From positions 1-32,831 of the forward strand of contig JAITWT010000092.1 of the NCBI GenBank assembly GCA_031285125.1: a stretch of DNA of 32,831 nt. The letters run 5' to 3'. This DNA comes from Burkholderiaceae bacterium (lineage in GTDB: Bacteria; Pseudomonadota; Gammaproteobacteria; Burkholderiales; Burkholderiaceae_C). The notes under the pieces are model-generated. The model worked only from the letters and a program-made list of their open reading frames with translations. It did not search any database and had not been told where the DNA came from. Below are positions 8,610-18,490 of this stretch, in pieces. Within the stretch, counting starts at the first letter, position 1. Every line of letters begins with the position of its first letter. The translations under genes were made by a program, and so were the position numbers.

Positions 8610-8686
8610 TGGTCGGGGTGAGAGGATTCGAACCTCCGGCCTCTACGTCCCGAACGTAGCGCTCTACCAGGCTAAGCTACACCCCG
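8610..8686 (-). tRNA. tRNA-Pro (CGG anticodon)
   Basis: A 77-nt cloverleaf is read on the minus strand. It has an acceptor stem starting CGGGGTG, a D-loop with AGCCTGGTAGAGC, the anticodon loop TTCGGGA (anticodon CGG), a T-loop with GGTTCGAATCC, and an encoded CCA end. All four stems pair well. It sits between the arn operon and ispB, both also on the minus strand. Confidence 0.97.
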
Positions 8687-8729
8687 ATGGTTATTGCCTG
8701 GGTCGCTTCACAATGACGGGTCCGTCATC

Positions 8730-9734
8730 TCAGGCGTTGCGCTCAAGCAGTTGAGCCGCTAATTGTAGCAAAGCTGCGGAGTATGGATTGGTTGGGAACG
8801 ATGCAATCGCATCCATCGCGCACTGCGCCTGCGCCGCCGCCGCGGTGCGCGTGGCTTCCAGCGCGCCGGTTGCGCGCACAATGTCAACGATGCGTTCCAG
8901 TTGCGCGCTGTCGCCGGCCTCGATGGCCGCGCGAATCAGCCCCCGCTCCTCGGCGTTGCCGCGCTGCATGGCCAAAATCAGCGGCAGCGTGGTCTTGCCC
9001 TCACGCAGGTCGTCGCCCAGGTTTTTGCCCGTTTCTTGCACATCACCGGCGTAATCGAGCACATCGTCAATCACTTGAAATGCGGTACCCAGCGCCTGTC
9101 CATACGTAGCGCAGGCTTGTTCGGTCGGCGCGTCGGCGCCCGCCAGAATCGCCGCCAGCCGCGTACTGGCCTCGAACAGCTTGGCCGTCTTGGAGCGGAT
9201 CACGCCCAGATAGCCCGCTTCATCCAGCGCCGCGTTATGCATGTTCATCAATTGCTGCACTTCGCCTTCGGCGATCACGTTGGTCGCGTCCGCCAACGTC
9301 TGCATCACACGCATATTCTGCGCATCCAGCATCATCTGGAATGCACGCGAGTAAAGAAAATCCCCCACCAGCACACTGGCTGGGTTGCCAAAGGTTTCGT
9401 TGGCGGTCGCGCGCCCGCGGCGCAGCGTGGAGGTGTCAACCACGTCGTCGTGCAGCAGCGTCGCCGTGTGGATGAACTCCACCACCGCCGCCAGATTGAA
9501 GCGCTGCGCGCCGCTGTAGCCCAACGCACCGCTCATCAACAGCAATAGCGCGGGCCGCAAACGCTTGCCGCCGGCGGAGATGATGTAGCGCGAAACCTCG
9601 GCCACCAGCGGAACGCCGGTGTTCAGACGCTGGGCAATCACCTGGTCAACCTGGGCCATGTCGTCGGCGACCAGCGCCAGCGCACTGGCGCTGTGGGAAG
9701 CGGACGCAGTAGGAGAAGCAGGAGACTCAGACAA
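8730..9734 (-). CDS. ispB: Polyprenyl diphosphate synthase (octaprenyl-type, IspB-like)
   Basis: About 334 residues. The first aspartate-rich motif DDVVD is at 96-100 and the second, DDVLD, at 223-227; GGKRLRP (55-61) binds the allylic or IPP diphosphate. The family elongates farnesyl diphosphate with IPP to make the ubiquinone side chain. The frame is open up to 9881 with no ATG near the family start, so I take the TTG at 9734, which leaves about 20 residues before the conserved LVADDMAQVDQVI segment. The ATG at 9659 (that DDM) would cut into the first helix. The usual rplU-rpmA-obg neighbours of betaproteobacterial ispB are not present. Confidence 0.92.
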   Translation of the reverse strand: MSESPASPTASASHSASALALVADDMAQVDQVIAQRLNTGVPLVAEVSRYIISAGGKRLRPALLLLMSGALGYSGAQRFNLAAVVEFIHTATLLHDDVVDTSTLRRGRATANETFGNPASVLVGDFLYSRAFQMMLDAQNMRVMQTLADATNVIAEGEVQQLMNMHNAALDEAGYLGVIRSKTAKLFEASTRLAAILAGADAPTEQACATYGQALGTAFQVIDDVLDYAGDVQETGKNLGDDLREGKTTLPLILAMQRGNAEERGLIRAAIEAGDSAQLERIVDIVRATGALEATRTAAAAQAQCAMDAIASFPTNPYSAALLQLAAQLLERNA

Positions 9735-9751
9735 AGCAAAAAACCAGAGGT

Positions 9752-9781
9752 GTTGTAGCGTGACAGGGTTTTGATTGTAAA
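9752..9781 (-). promoter_or_regulatory. Possible promoter of ispB
   Basis: On the minus strand, TTTACA (9781-9776) matches the -35 consensus at five of six positions, and TACAAC (9757-9752) matches the -10 at four of six, with an 18-bp spacer. The predicted start of transcription is only about 10 nt before the proposed TTG, which would make a near-leaderless message. Confidence 0.3.
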
Positions 9782-10001
9782 AGGCCCGTTTGAAAACAGC
9801 AGTTCCCCAATGGTGTGAACCACTTGGACAACTTTCACCTTTTGGGTGACAGCGCCACGCGCTTGCCGGCGCCGCGTTCAACGGCTTGTTTGAGGTTCAA
9901 TCTTCCCGGGCCCGATTCCCCGTCGCTGACCTCCCATGACGCGGGGCTTGCCGACCCGGACGGCCTCGTATGATGCGGCTTCGCTCCGCCCAGACCCTAC
10001 C

Positions 10002-10484
10002 ATGAATTCCCTTACCCATTTTGACGCCAGCGGCCAGGCTCATATGGTCGATGTGGCCGATAAGCCCGCCACCCGCCGCGTGGCCGTCGCCACCGGATCG
10101 ATCCGGATGCAGGCCGAAACACTCGCACTGATTGAATCAGGCCATGCCCGCAAAGGCGATGTGCTGGGCGTTGCGCGCATTGCCGCCATTCAGGCGGCCA
10201 AAAAAACCAGCGCGCTGATCCCGCTGTGCCACCCGCTGGCGCTCACCCGTGTCGCTGTCGAATTCGAAACCGCCGCCGAACCCGCACCCGAAGTGCGCTG
10301 CACCGTTCGCGCCGAAACCATCGGTGCCACGGGCGTCGAAATGGAGGCGCTGACGGCGGTGCAAATCGGTTTGCTGACGATTTACGACATGTGCAAAGCT
10401 GTCGATCGCGCGATGACGATCGACGGCGTGCGCCTGTTGGAAAAATCCGGCGGCAAATCCGGGCATTTCGTGGCGGCCGCGTGA
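10002..10484 (+). CDS. moaC: Cyclic pyranopterin monophosphate synthase accessory protein MoaC
   Basis: 160 residues, the usual MoaC length. It has the conserved blocks [36 protein letters not shown] and CKAVDRAM, ending in the [10 protein letters not shown] loop. MoaC acts with MoaA in converting GTP to cyclic pyranopterin monophosphate in molybdenum cofactor synthesis. I chose the ATG at 10002 because it fits the family start ([13 protein letters not shown]); the in-frame start at 9936 would add 22 unrelated residues. No other moa gene is adjacent, so it appears to be a single-gene unit convergent with the VanZ-family gene. Confidence 0.95.
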   Translation: MNSLTHFDASGQAHMVDVADKPATRRVAVATGSIRMQAETLALIESGHARKGDVLGVARIAAIQAAKKTSALIPLCHPLALTRVAVEFETAAEPAPEVRCTVRAETIGATGVEMEALTAVQIGLLTIYDMCKAVDRAMTIDGVRLLEKSGGKSGHFVAAA

Positions 10485-10506
10485 CTTTTTAATAGCTCAA
10501 CCGTCA

Positions 10507-10520
10507 GAACCTGTTTACGA
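10507..10520. repeat. MITE-A end fragment after moaC
   Basis: GAACCTGTTTACGA is an exact 14-bp match to the MITE-A terminus and is preceded by TCA, a TNA-type target site. The rest of the element is missing. It is probably a decayed copy, although a chance 14-bp match cannot be fully excluded. Confidence 0.5.
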
Positions 10521-10532
10521 ATGGGCGCGAGC

Positions 10533-10610
10533 GGTGAAGTGCCAAGCGCAAATTCCAGGAGCAAATACCAGGTACAAATACGAGACGCGAATGCCAGACG
10601 CAAAACGCTG
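10533..10610. repeat. Degenerate 13-bp tandem repeat
   Basis: Six 13-bp units run without spacers. The clearest are 10559-10571 (GAGCAAATACCAG), 10572-10584 (GTACAAATACGAG) and 10585-10597 (ACGCGAATGCCAG). The period does not preserve a reading frame per unit. It fills the gap between the convergent moaC and VanZ-family genes, just after the MITE-A end fragment. No function is evident. Confidence 0.6.
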
Positions 10611-10620
10611 CAATACCCCC

Positions 10621-11778
10621 TCACCGGCTTCGCACCAAAACCGTCAGCGCATAGCCCAGCGTCATGAACGGCCAGATCCAGCCCAGCCACTGCACCAGAC
10701 CATAGAAGCGGATGAAGTCGCCTTGCTCCCAGATCGCTAGCGTTTGCGTGAAATAGGCGCTTTCGGGGGCTTGGTTGAGCAGGCTCAGATGCAGCGTGAG
10801 GGCGATCAAAATCAGTGCCGCGCACAGGCGCCGCGGCGCGAGCAGCAGGAACAGTCCGGCAACAAGGGCCGCCGCGATGCCTGCCTGGGCGGGCGGCGTC
10901 AGCCAAGCCCAAGCATGGCTCGGGCCCCAAGTCAGCGCCGCCGATAGCGTGCTGGCGGCGATGCCCGCGCCCAACACCAGCGGCAGCAGCAGTACACGCC
11001 GTCCGCGTGAACGCGCCACCCCGTAAGCCAGCAGGCAAGGCACCAGCGCGCCCAACATCACGCACAGCATTTCGACGCCCAGCGCCAGCGGCACAAGCCC
11101 GAACTGGTGTACCGGCATCCAGTGGATAAACGGCGTATCCATCAGTAACTGGGTGATGGCGTTCTCCAGCCGCTCAAGCACCTGCCCCAGCCCAAAGCTG
11201 ACCGCCGCCGGATACAGCAGCGCGATCGGCCACAACGCCAGCAACACCAACGCACCCCGCGCCTGCGGTACCAGCCAGACGGCACGCACGCGGCTCCAAT
11301 GCGCGACCCAGCCCAAGCGCTCCAGTGCGGCGGCCAGCACCGCCCCGGTCAACGCCCCCGCGCTATTGAGCGCCCAATCGACGTTGGACGACACGCGCAT
11401 CGGCAAATAAGACTGGGTCGACTCCAAGCAAAAGGACAGCGCCACGCTGCCCAGCGTGGCGTACAGCACGGCGCCCCACACGCCCCAGGCCCCCCAGCGC
11501 GTGCGTGGACGCAGCACGGTCAGCGCCCCAATGAAGCCCAAGGGCGCATAACCAATGATGTTGATGATGAAATCGAACCACGTCCAATACCTGGGTAAAG
11601 GCGCCATCACGAAGGACCAGGGCACGATGCCCTGGTCACGCCAACCCGAAAGGGGGTACAGGCTGGCATAGACGATCAACGCGGCGTAAACCAGCGTCAG
11701 CGGCAGTGCGGAAGTTTTGTGGGCCGCATCGGGAGCGGCGCTCCGGGAGGCTGCTTTTTCGACTGTTTCACGGGCCAT
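10621..11778 (-). CDS. VanZ-family multi-pass membrane protein
   Basis: About 385 residues with roughly nine to ten hydrophobic segments. The N-terminal part has the VanZ-like pattern: a helix ending in YASLYPLSGW, then DFIINIIGYAPLGF, then a helix followed by LESTQSYLPMRVSSNVDW. These match the NxxxFxPlG and QxxlPgRxxdxxD motifs of the family. The C-terminal half is further membrane helices without a recognisable domain. The biochemical role of VanZ-like proteins in Proteobacteria is not settled. I chose the ATG at 11778, which has GAGAG eight bases upstream; the open frame extends to 11901 without a family-like sequence. Confidence 0.8.
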   Translation of the reverse strand: MARETVEKAASRSAAPDAAHKTSALPLTLVYAALIVYASLYPLSGWRDQGIVPWSFVMAPLPRYWTWFDFIINIIGYAPLGFIGALTVLRPRTRWGAWGVWGAVLYATLGSVALSFCLESTQSYLPMRVSSNVDWALNSAGALTGAVLAAALERLGWVAHWSRVRAVWLVPQARGALVLLALWPIALLYPAAVSFGLGQVLERLENAITQLLMDTPFIHWMPVHQFGLVPLALGVEMLCVMLGALVPCLLAYGVARSRGRRVLLLPLVLGAGIAASTLSAALTWGPSHAWAWLTPPAQAGIAAALVAGLFLLLAPRRLCAALILIALTLHLSLLNQAPESAYFTQTLAIWEQGDFIRFYGLVQWLGWIWPFMTLGYALTVLVRSR

Positions 11779-11921
11779 CGGATGGGCTCTCACGGTTCTT
11801 TCCGCCCCCCCTGACCAGGAACCCCGCGGAACCTTCGCCAGCCCGCGCAGACCGCCTCGCCTCCCGCAAAAGGAGCATGCGCAACCGCACGAAGTGAGCA
11901 AGGCTGGGGGTGCATTTCACT

Positions 11922-12338
11922 TCAGAAGGGTTTGAGCACGACCAAAATGACGATCATCAACAACAGCAACAGCGGTACTTCGTTGTAGATGCGAAACCAG
12001 CGTTCGCTGCGCCGGTTCCTGTTGCGCACGAAGCCATCGAGCAGCACGTCACAACTCAGGTGGTAAGCGATCAGCGCCAGCACCAGCACAATCTTCACGT
12101 ACAGCCAGCTGCCGGTGATACCGAAGCCCCACCACAACCACAGCCCAAAAGCGATGGCCAGCAGCGCCAGTATCGACATGAAACGCAGCAGCCGCCGTGC
12201 CATCCCCAGCAAGCGCTCACGCTCAGCGGTCGAATCCGCCGGCACAGCAGCCAAATTCACGAAAATCCGGGGCAAATAAAACAAGCCCGAGAACCAACTG
12301 ACTACAAAAACGATGTGCAGCGATTTAACCAAAAACAT
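11922..12338 (-). CDS. hemJ: Protoporphyrinogen IX oxidase HemJ
   Basis: A 138-residue protein with four membrane helices. It opens with FLVKSLHIVFVVSWFSGLFY, whose conserved His is a proposed heme ligand, and closes with NRRSERWFRIYNEVPLLLLL followed by VVLKPF. Both are characteristic of HemJ, which oxidises protoporphyrinogen IX in heme synthesis where HemG and HemY are absent. An ATG four codons upstream (12350) is equally possible. It is divergent from hemB, so two heme enzymes share a 155-bp intergenic region. Confidence 0.9.
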   Translation of the reverse strand: MFLVKSLHIVFVVSWFSGLFYLPRIFVNLAAVPADSTAERERLLGMARRLLRFMSILALLAIAFGLWLWWGFGITGSWLYVKIVLVLALIAYHLSCDVLLDGFVRNRNRRSERWFRIYNEVPLLLLLMIVILVVLKPF

Positions 12339-12412
12339 GAGCGTGAGCATGAGGGCAAGTTTAGGACAAGGCGGAAAGCCCCTGGCAGGAAAGTCGCTGT
12401 ATCGCTGTATAA

Positions 12413-13522
<1,110 letters not shown>

Positions 13523-13551
13523 AAACGCTGCTGCGTTTGCCCAAAAAAACA

Positions 13552-13580
13552 AGGGCCTTGCGGCAATACCGCAAGGCCCT
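13552..13580. terminator. Strong hairpin after hemB, probably bidirectional terminator
   Basis: A perfect 12-bp stem AGGGCCTTGCGG / CCGCAAGGCCCT has a 5-base loop. The run of A immediately upstream (13543-13549) becomes a T-run when read on the minus strand, so the hairpin best fits a rho-independent terminator for the minus-strand repeat-protein gene. It could also stop hemB transcription. Confidence 0.75.
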
Positions 13581-13713
13581 CATAAAGAAGTGAAGAAGTC
13601 CCTGGATTTAACCGGGCCCCTGTAATGGCCTCTTTCCGGCTTGCCCCATCGGCATTCGCCGTGAGGAAATTACAGAGTGCTGTTCCGGGTCAAGTTCAAA
13701 TCATGCCCACATT

Positions 13714-13785
13714 TCACCGCGCTGAGGCCTGAACGGCGGCGCGGCTGACGTTGCTGGTGTAACCCAACGGGCACGAACTTTTTTA
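13714..13785 (-). pseudogene. Decayed C-terminal repeat behind two TAA stops
   Basis: In the same frame as the repeat protein, TAATAA (13788-13783) is followed by a readable tail, KSSCPLGYTSNVSRAAVQ..., that ends at TGA 13716-13714. The tail aligns with the first repeat of the protein (SSLPLAYTSTASRANVEAG). This suggests that the gene once continued and was cut by nonsense codons. Further downstream (13619-13676) there is only an imperfect inverted repeat, CTGTAAT/ATTACAG. Confidence 0.55.
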
Positions 13786-14139
13786 TTAGTCCGCGCGGGC
13801 TACAGACTGCGCAGCGTGGTGAACGTGGCTTTGCGAGGACAGCACGCGCGAGCTGGGGTTGATGTTCCAGTCCGACGAGTGGGCTTGCGCTACGGCGCCC
13901 GCTTCGACATCGGCACGGTTGGCCGTGCTTTTGACCGCCAATACGCGCGAGCTGGGGTTGATATTCCAGTCCGACGAGTGGGCCCGCGCCACGGCGCCCG
14001 CTTCGACATTGGCCCGGCTGGCCGTGCTGGTGTAGGCCAGCGGGAGCGAACTGGGGTCCACGCCGAAACTGGTTTCGGCGGAGGCGGCAACGGCGGTCAG
14101 CAAAGATAGGGCTGCAACGGTGATGATTTTGGCGTTCAT
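13786..14139 (-). CDS. Secreted repeat protein, DUF4148-like
   Basis: A 117-residue protein that starts with a Sec-type signal peptide (MNAKIITVAALSLLTAVAASA, likely cut after residue 21). The mature part is two near-identical 33-residue repeats, residues 35-67 and 68-100, each containing RANVEAGAVARAHSSDWN or a close variant, and a shorter third unit ending in SVARAD. Short periplasmic proteins with SRAxVxAE-like repeats (DUF4148) are common in Burkholderiales and have no established function; the assignment is by resemblance only. AAAGG precedes the ATG at 14139. The gene ends in a double TAA. Confidence 0.7.
   Translation of the reverse strand: MNAKIITVAALSLLTAVAASAETSFGVDPSSLPLAYTSTASRANVEAGAVARAHSSDWNINPSSRVLAVKSTANRADVEAGAVAQAHSSDWNINPSSRVLSSQSHVHHAAQSVARAD
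13840..14037. repeat. 99-bp in-frame tandem repeat, two copies
   Basis: Two head-to-tail 99-bp units (13939-14037 and 13840-13938) encode the 33-residue repeats of the secreted protein. They are nearly identical over most of their length, which points to recent duplication or gene conversion. Confidence 0.85.
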
Positions 14140-14162
14140 TTGGATACCTTTCAAGTTCATGG

Positions 14163-14191
14163 GGTATATCGAACGGGCCTGGCGACCGCAA
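14163..14191 (-). promoter_or_regulatory. Possible promoter of the secreted repeat protein gene
   Basis: On the minus strand, TTGCGG (14191-14186) and TATACC (14168-14163) are separated by 17 bp, ending 23 bp before the ATG. The match is moderate. The divergent gap 14140-14451 contains only this, a purine-rich stretch at about 14380-14415 and a GAAGG ribosome binding site for the LysR gene. I see no clear LysR-type operator there. Confidence 0.3.
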
Positions 14192-14451
14192 ACGCGTATG
14201 CTTGCAAAAGGACGCCCTGTCCGGGTTGTTTCAGACTGGCCCAATGGCTTGCCTGTACAACAAATTATGTAGGTGTTTTCCTTATTCAAAACCCCTTAAG
14301 AACGAATCAGAGTGTTCACAAAATCGAAACAATCAAGGAGTAGGAAAGGGATCGAATCGAAGTATCCCCATAGCCCCATACAAAAAAAGAGAGCGGGGCG
14401 AGACAGGAAGGGAGGCCACCCCCCCACACAACCCCTCTCGAAGGTACATCA

Positions 14452-15366
14452 ATGGACAGCCTGGAACTGATCAAGACCTTTCGCGAAGTCGCCACGCAGG
14501 GCGGTTTCTCCCGTGCAGCCAAGCGCTTACACATGTCCAAGGCCACGGTCAGCAAGTACGTGGCCGAGTTGGAAGAGCGCTTCGGCGTGCGGCTGCTGAA
14601 CCGCTCGACGCGCTCGGTCAGCCTGACCGACGCCGGGGAATTGCTGCTCGAACGCAGTACACCGATGCTCGAAATGGCCGCCCTCACGCAGGCGCAGTTG
14701 CACGATCGCGCCAATCAGCCCAGCGGCCGGCTGCGGATTCTGGCCTCCACCGGCGTCAGCCGGGGACGCATCCCCGATCTGCTATCGGAGTTCCTGAGCC
14801 ACTACCCCGAGGTGTCGCTCAGCCTGTACGTGACCAACCGTGCGATCGATCTGGCCGAGGCGGGTATCGATCTGGTGTTGCGCGCCGGTCCCATCCAGAA
14901 CGAGAACTTGATCGTACGTAAATTGCTCCAAATAGACTATCTCGTCTGCGCCTCGCCGCTTTATTGGCGTGAACACAGCAAACCCAAACATCCGTCCGAG
15001 CTGGCCGAACACGCCGTGCTGATGCTGTCGAGCCTGAGCGCAAACCCTTATTGGCGCTTCGAGAGCGCCAACAAAGTTCTAGACATCTCCGTCAAACCCC
15101 GCGTTGACGCAACCGATGCCAGTCCCCTGGTGCAAATGGCATTGCACGGCGCTGGCGTGCTGTATTTACCCGCGGTCGCGGTGCAGTCCCATATCGAAAG
15201 CGGCGAACTCGAACCCGTGTTGAGTGGCTTCTCCCGCAAAGACGTGTGGTTGTACGCCGCCTATCTGCAGCGGCGGCACAACAGCGCAGCGCTACGCGCG
15301 CTGATCGATTTTTTGACCACCCGCCTGCGCGACGGCCAGCCCTCAAGGCAGCGCGTGCGCCGATGA
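14452..15366 (+). CDS. LysR-family transcriptional regulator
   Basis: 304 residues. The N-terminal winged helix-turn-helix (about residues 1-60) reads FSRAAKRLHMSKATVSKYVAEL over the two helices, followed by LLNRSTRSVSLTDAG, a typical LysR wing. The rest is a periplasmic-binding-protein-like effector domain (SGRLRILASTG to the C-terminus) of the CrgA/AaeR-like LysR branch. It is divergent from the secreted repeat protein, with 312 bp between the starts, so that gene is a possible target, but this is inference. The downstream gap 15367-15541 holds an ATG overlapping the stop with no recognisable product and a CCCTCT simple repeat. Confidence 0.93.
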   Translation: MDSLELIKTFREVATQGGFSRAAKRLHMSKATVSKYVAELEERFGVRLLNRSTRSVSLTDAGELLLERSTPMLEMAALTQAQLHDRANQPSGRLRILASTGVSRGRIPDLLSEFLSHYPEVSLSLYVTNRAIDLAEAGIDLVLRAGPIQNENLIVRKLLQIDYLVCASPLYWREHSKPKHPSELAEHAVLMLSSLSANPYWRFESANKVLDISVKPRVDATDASPLVQMALHGAGVLYLPAVAVQSHIESGELEPVLSGFSRKDVWLYAAYLQRRHNSAALRALIDFLTTRLRDGQPSRQRVRR

Positions 15367-15541
15367 ATTTGAACCTGAAAACAGCAGCCGGCCACAGCAG
15401 CCAACGACAGCAGCCGAGCGCTTGCTCGCTTCAGGAAAACCGCATGGACCGTCGCATCGACCGCGGTTTGAGCCGCCTCCCTCTCCCTCTCCCTATCGGC
15501 CGGCGCCCGCACCAACGCAATCAGCATCGATCCGCGCGGCC

Positions 15542-16849
15542 TCAATGCCCTTCCCGGTCAGAGCGCGCAATCGCCAGCAACCGCTGCATCTCCTTGGGAT
15601 AACGGCGCATGTTGTGCAAATGCCACAGCCCGATCGAAACCGTCGCGCCCGCCACCACCAGGCCGAAAAGGGTGATCGCCGTATAGGCTGACAGCCCGGC
15701 TTTGGAGCCGGCGCCGTACAGTGCGCCCAGCAAAAGAATGCCGGCCTGTTCGTTGAAGTTCTGCACCGCAATCGAGCGGCCCGCGCCCATCAGGTTGTGG
15801 CCGCGGTGCTGCAGCAGCGCATTCATCGGCACCACCAGAAAGCCGCCGAAGCTGCCCAGCAACACCAGAAAAGGCACGGCAACCCAGACGTTGTGGATAA
15901 AGTTCATCGCAATCAGCAACACGCCGATGCCGATACCCATCGGAATCACGCGCGTGGCCTTGTCCAGGCGCATCGACACCGAAGCCAGCACCGCGCCGAT
16001 GGCGGTTCCAAGGATCACCACGCTCGTCAACGAAGAGGCCTGCGCGGTGTTGTAGTTCAGCGCTGCCGCAGCCCAGGCCAGCACGATATATTTGAGATTG
16101 CCGCCCGTGCCCCAGAGCAGCGTCGTATTCGCCAGCGAAATCTGGCCGAGCTTGTCGCGCCACAAACGCGTGTTGCAGCGCCAAAAATCGGGCAGCAGCG
16201 CCAGCAAGTTGTACGCCAGGCTGTGGCGCCGGTCGGCGCGCAGCGGACGCATGGCCGCGCCGGTCAGCGGAATGCGCATGTTGATCGCCGCAGCCAGCAC
16301 ATAGACACCGATCACCACCCCAATGGCAGCCTGGGACGCCGTTCTGAACTCCGTATCAATCAGCGGGAATCTCAGCGCCATCAGGCGGCTGGACATCGAG
16401 TCGCCCGTGAGCTGTCCGCCCAATACGAGCCCCAAAATAATCGAAGCAATCGTCAACCCCTCGATCCAGCCGTTGGCTTTGACCAGTTGCGAGGGCGGCA
16501 GCAGTTCGGTGAGGATGCCGTATTTGGCCGGTGAATACGCTGCCGCGCCCAATCCGACCACCGCGTAAGCAAGCAGCGGGTGCGAACCGAACAGCAGCAT
16601 CAGACAGCCGATGACCTTGATTGCATTGCTGATGAACATCACCCGCCCTTTGGGCAGCGCATCGGCAAAAGCACCGGCCCATGGCGCGAACAGCACGTAA
16701 AAGACCGCAAAAATCGGTATCAGTGCAATAAGTTGCCACTCGGGTGCATGGGCGTCGCGCAGCAGCTCCACTGCCGCGACAAACAACGCCTGGTCGGCCA
16801 GTGACGAAAAGAACTGAGCCGCCATGATTGTGTAGAAACCGCGCTTCAT
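15542..16849 (-). CDS. lplT: Lysophospholipid transporter LplT (MFS)
   Basis: A 435-residue major-facilitator protein with about 12 hydrophobic segments. The N-terminus [20 protein letters not shown] and the segments [22 protein letters not shown] and [12 protein letters not shown] are characteristic of LplT. LplT flips lysophospholipids inward across the inner membrane for re-acylation. In E. coli it is fused or coupled to Aas functions; no acyltransferase gene is seen here. It is divergent from alr with 157 bp between, an arrangement I recognise from other betaproteobacteria. Confidence 0.93.
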   Translation of the reverse strand: MKRGFYTIMAAQFFSSLADQALFVAAVELLRDAHAPEWQLIALIPIFAVFYVLFAPWAGAFADALPKGRVMFISNAIKVIGCLMLLFGSHPLLAYAVVGLGAAAYSPAKYGILTELLPPSQLVKANGWIEGLTIASIILGLVLGGQLTGDSMSSRLMALRFPLIDTEFRTASQAAIGVVIGVYVLAAAINMRIPLTGAAMRPLRADRRHSLAYNLLALLPDFWRCNTRLWRDKLGQISLANTTLLWGTGGNLKYIVLAWAAAALNYNTAQASSLTSVVILGTAIGAVLASVSMRLDKATRVIPMGIGIGVLLIAMNFIHNVWVAVPFLVLLGSFGGFLVVPMNALLQHRGHNLMGAGRSIAVQNFNEQAGILLLGALYGAGSKAGLSAYTAITLFGLVVAGATVSIGLWHLHNMRRYPKEMQRLLAIARSDREGH

Positions 16850-17006
16850 CGGAATTGGTCGTCTATGGGTACCCAGAAAATCATTAGAAGCCTATGCTGG
16901 CGGTTTCTCCATTCATGCCGTCTACCGGCAGATGGCGAATGCGCGGTTATATCATCCACCGCACCTCGCCCTGTTTCCCCCTCTTACGGATTGCTCCTGC
17001 TCGATC

Positions 17007-18287
17007 GTGCCACGCCCCATTCTTGCCACCATTCACACCGACGCACTCACCCATAACCTGAACCGCGCACGGCACGCGGCGCACCAGACGGACGCGACGA
17101 ATCAGCCCCTTAGGGAAACTCTGAACAACTCCCCGCGAGTGGGCGCGCCCGGATTCGGGATGGGCTGCGAGGCGCAAAGCACAGCGATACCCGGTGGTAT
17201 CGCGAGCATTTGCAACGAAGCAGACCGCCCGAATCCGGGATGCGACCGCCGCGAGGGAGTTGTTCAGAGGTTCCTTAGCAGCGCGCGCGTCTGGGCCGTG
17301 GTCAAAGCCAACGCCTACGGACATGGCATCGGCGCTGTGTTCGACGCCCTGCGCGGTGCCGACGGCTTCGCCCTGCTCGACCTGCGCGAAGCCGAACAGA
17401 TTCGCGCGCTGGGCTGGCGCGGCCCGGTGCTGCTGCTCGAAGGCGTGTTCGAGCCGCGCGATCTGGAACTGTGCTCGCGCCTGTCGCTGTGGCACGCCGT
17501 GCACTGCGATGCACAGATCGAGATGCTGGCCGCGCACAAGACGCAGCAGCCGCACCGCGTTTTCCTGAAGATGAACACCGGCATGAACCGCCTGGGCTTC
17601 ATGCCCGAGCGTTTTAGAGCCGCGTGGACGCGCCTGAACGCGCTCCCGCAGGTCGATGAAGTCTCGCTCATGACGCATTTTTCCGAGGCCGACGGCGCAC
17701 GCGGCATCGACGCCGCCTTGGATTGCTTCACGCGCGTCACGCAAGACCTGCCCGGCGAACGCACGCTCGCCAACAGCGCCGCCCTCTTGCGCCACCCGCG
17801 CGCGCTCGGCGACTGGGTGCGCCCGGGCATCATGCTCTATGGCAGTGCGCCCGATTTCCCCGAGCACAGCATCGCCCATTGGCAACTGCAACCGGCGATG
17901 ACGCTGGCCACGCGCCTGATCGCCACACAGGACTTGCGCGCGGGCGACACGGTCGGCTACGGCAGCCTGTACACCGCTGCACAGCCGATGCGCATCGGCA
18001 TCGCGGCGGTCGGCTACGCCGACGGTTATCCGCGCCACGCGCCCAGCGGCACGCCCGTACTGGTCGATGGCGTGCGTACCGGCCTGGTCGGTCGCGTCAG
18101 TATGGACATGATCGCCATCGACCTCTCCCCCGCGCCGAGCGCCCATATCGGCAGCGAAGTCACCCTTTGGGGCCGCAGTGCCGGCGGCGCCGTGCTGCCC
18201 ATTGACGACGTGGCGCACGCCGCCGGCACGGTTGGTTACGAATTGATGTGCGCGCTCGCGCCGCGCGTGCCGGTGCAAACGGTGTAG
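17007..18287 (+). CDS. alr: Alanine racemase carrying an in-frame 55-codon mobile-element insertion
   Basis: A 426-residue PLP enzyme that makes D-alanine for peptidoglycan. The family N-terminus [17 protein letters not shown] begins at a GTG at 17007; the in-frame ATG at 16932 would add 25 unrelated residues. The PLP lysine is K100 in [13 protein letters not shown], and the second catalytic residue, a Tyr, is in [22 protein letters not shown] completes the C-terminal domain. Residues about 36-90 do not belong to the family. They are encoded by MITE-C with its target duplication, 165 bp in all, and shift the lysine from about position 45 to 100. The frame has no stop and the rest of the gene is well kept, so the protein may be made and active with an added loop. 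This is inference. Confidence 0.93.
   Translation: MPRPILATIHTDALTHNLNRARHAAHQTDATNQPLRETLNNSPRVGAPGFGMGCEAQSTAIPGGIASICNEADRPNPGCDRREGVVQRFLSSARVWAVVKANAYGHGIGAVFDALRGADGFALLDLREAEQIRALGWRGPVLLLEGVFEPRDLELCSRLSLWHAVHCDAQIEMLAAHKTQQPHRVFLKMNTGMNRLGFMPERFRAAWTRLNALPQVDEVSLMTHFSEADGARGIDAALDCFTRVTQDLPGERTLANSAALLRHPRALGDWVRPGIMLYGSAPDFPEHSIAHWQLQPAMTLATRLIATQDLRAGDTVGYGSLYTAAQPMRIGIAAVGYADGYPRHAPSGTPVLVDGVRTGLVGRVSMDMIAIDLSPAPSAHIGSEVTLWGRSAGGAVLPIDDVAHAAGTVGYELMCALAPRVPVQTV
17114..17274. mobile_element. MITE-C inside alr, 161 bp with TTAG target duplication
   Basis: Inverted ends GGAAACTCTGAACAACTCCC (left) and its near-perfect complement ending CTCTGAACAACTCCC-type on the right (one mismatch in the first 20 bases) enclose a palindromic interior with inner arms CCCGGATTCGGG and CCCGAATCCGGG. 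The element is flanked by TTAG at 17110-17113 and 17275-17278. Element plus one duplication is 165 bp, divisible by three, and is open in the alr frame. TTAG fits the YTAR target of the IS5 subgroup. No transposase is encoded, so it depends on an element elsewhere. Confidence 0.88.
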
Positions 18288-18320
18288 CGCGCACCCGTTG
18301 GGGTTGGGCTTGCAAATACC

Positions 18321-18347
18321 CGTATTGCCCGTATTGCCCGTATTGCC
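18321..18347. repeat. 9-bp tandem repeat, three copies
   Basis: CGTATTGCC occurs three times without spacing, directly after alr and before MITE-A copy 2. The remainder of the gap 18288-18490 includes an imperfect G/C-run inverted repeat at about 18435-18463 (AGGGGG ... CCCCCT) and no gene. Confidence 0.85.
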
Positions 18348-18490
18348 CGTGCTCCACGCACGCGCCGGGCAGCCGCCGCGCACATCAAGCGCACGCACTC
18401 AAGCGACGCACGCAAGACGCCCGTGAGCGTGCAGGGGGAGACAAAAAAATTCCGCCCCCTGTCCCTTGCTGCGGACCGATCTGCGCCTGA

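Noticed and set aside
10533..10610. Tandem 13-bp units considered as a CRISPR array
   Set aside because: Units are too short, directly adjacent and degenerate, with no spacers and no cas genes nearby.
15363..15602. ORF with ATG overlapping the LysR stop (MNLNLKTAAGHSS...)
   Set aside because: Low-complexity Arg/Pro/Ser-rich translation that runs antisense into lplT, with no ribosome binding site.
16947..18398. 483-codon minus-strand ORF opposite alr
   Set aside because: Antisense shadow of alr with no recognisable motif or ribosome binding site.
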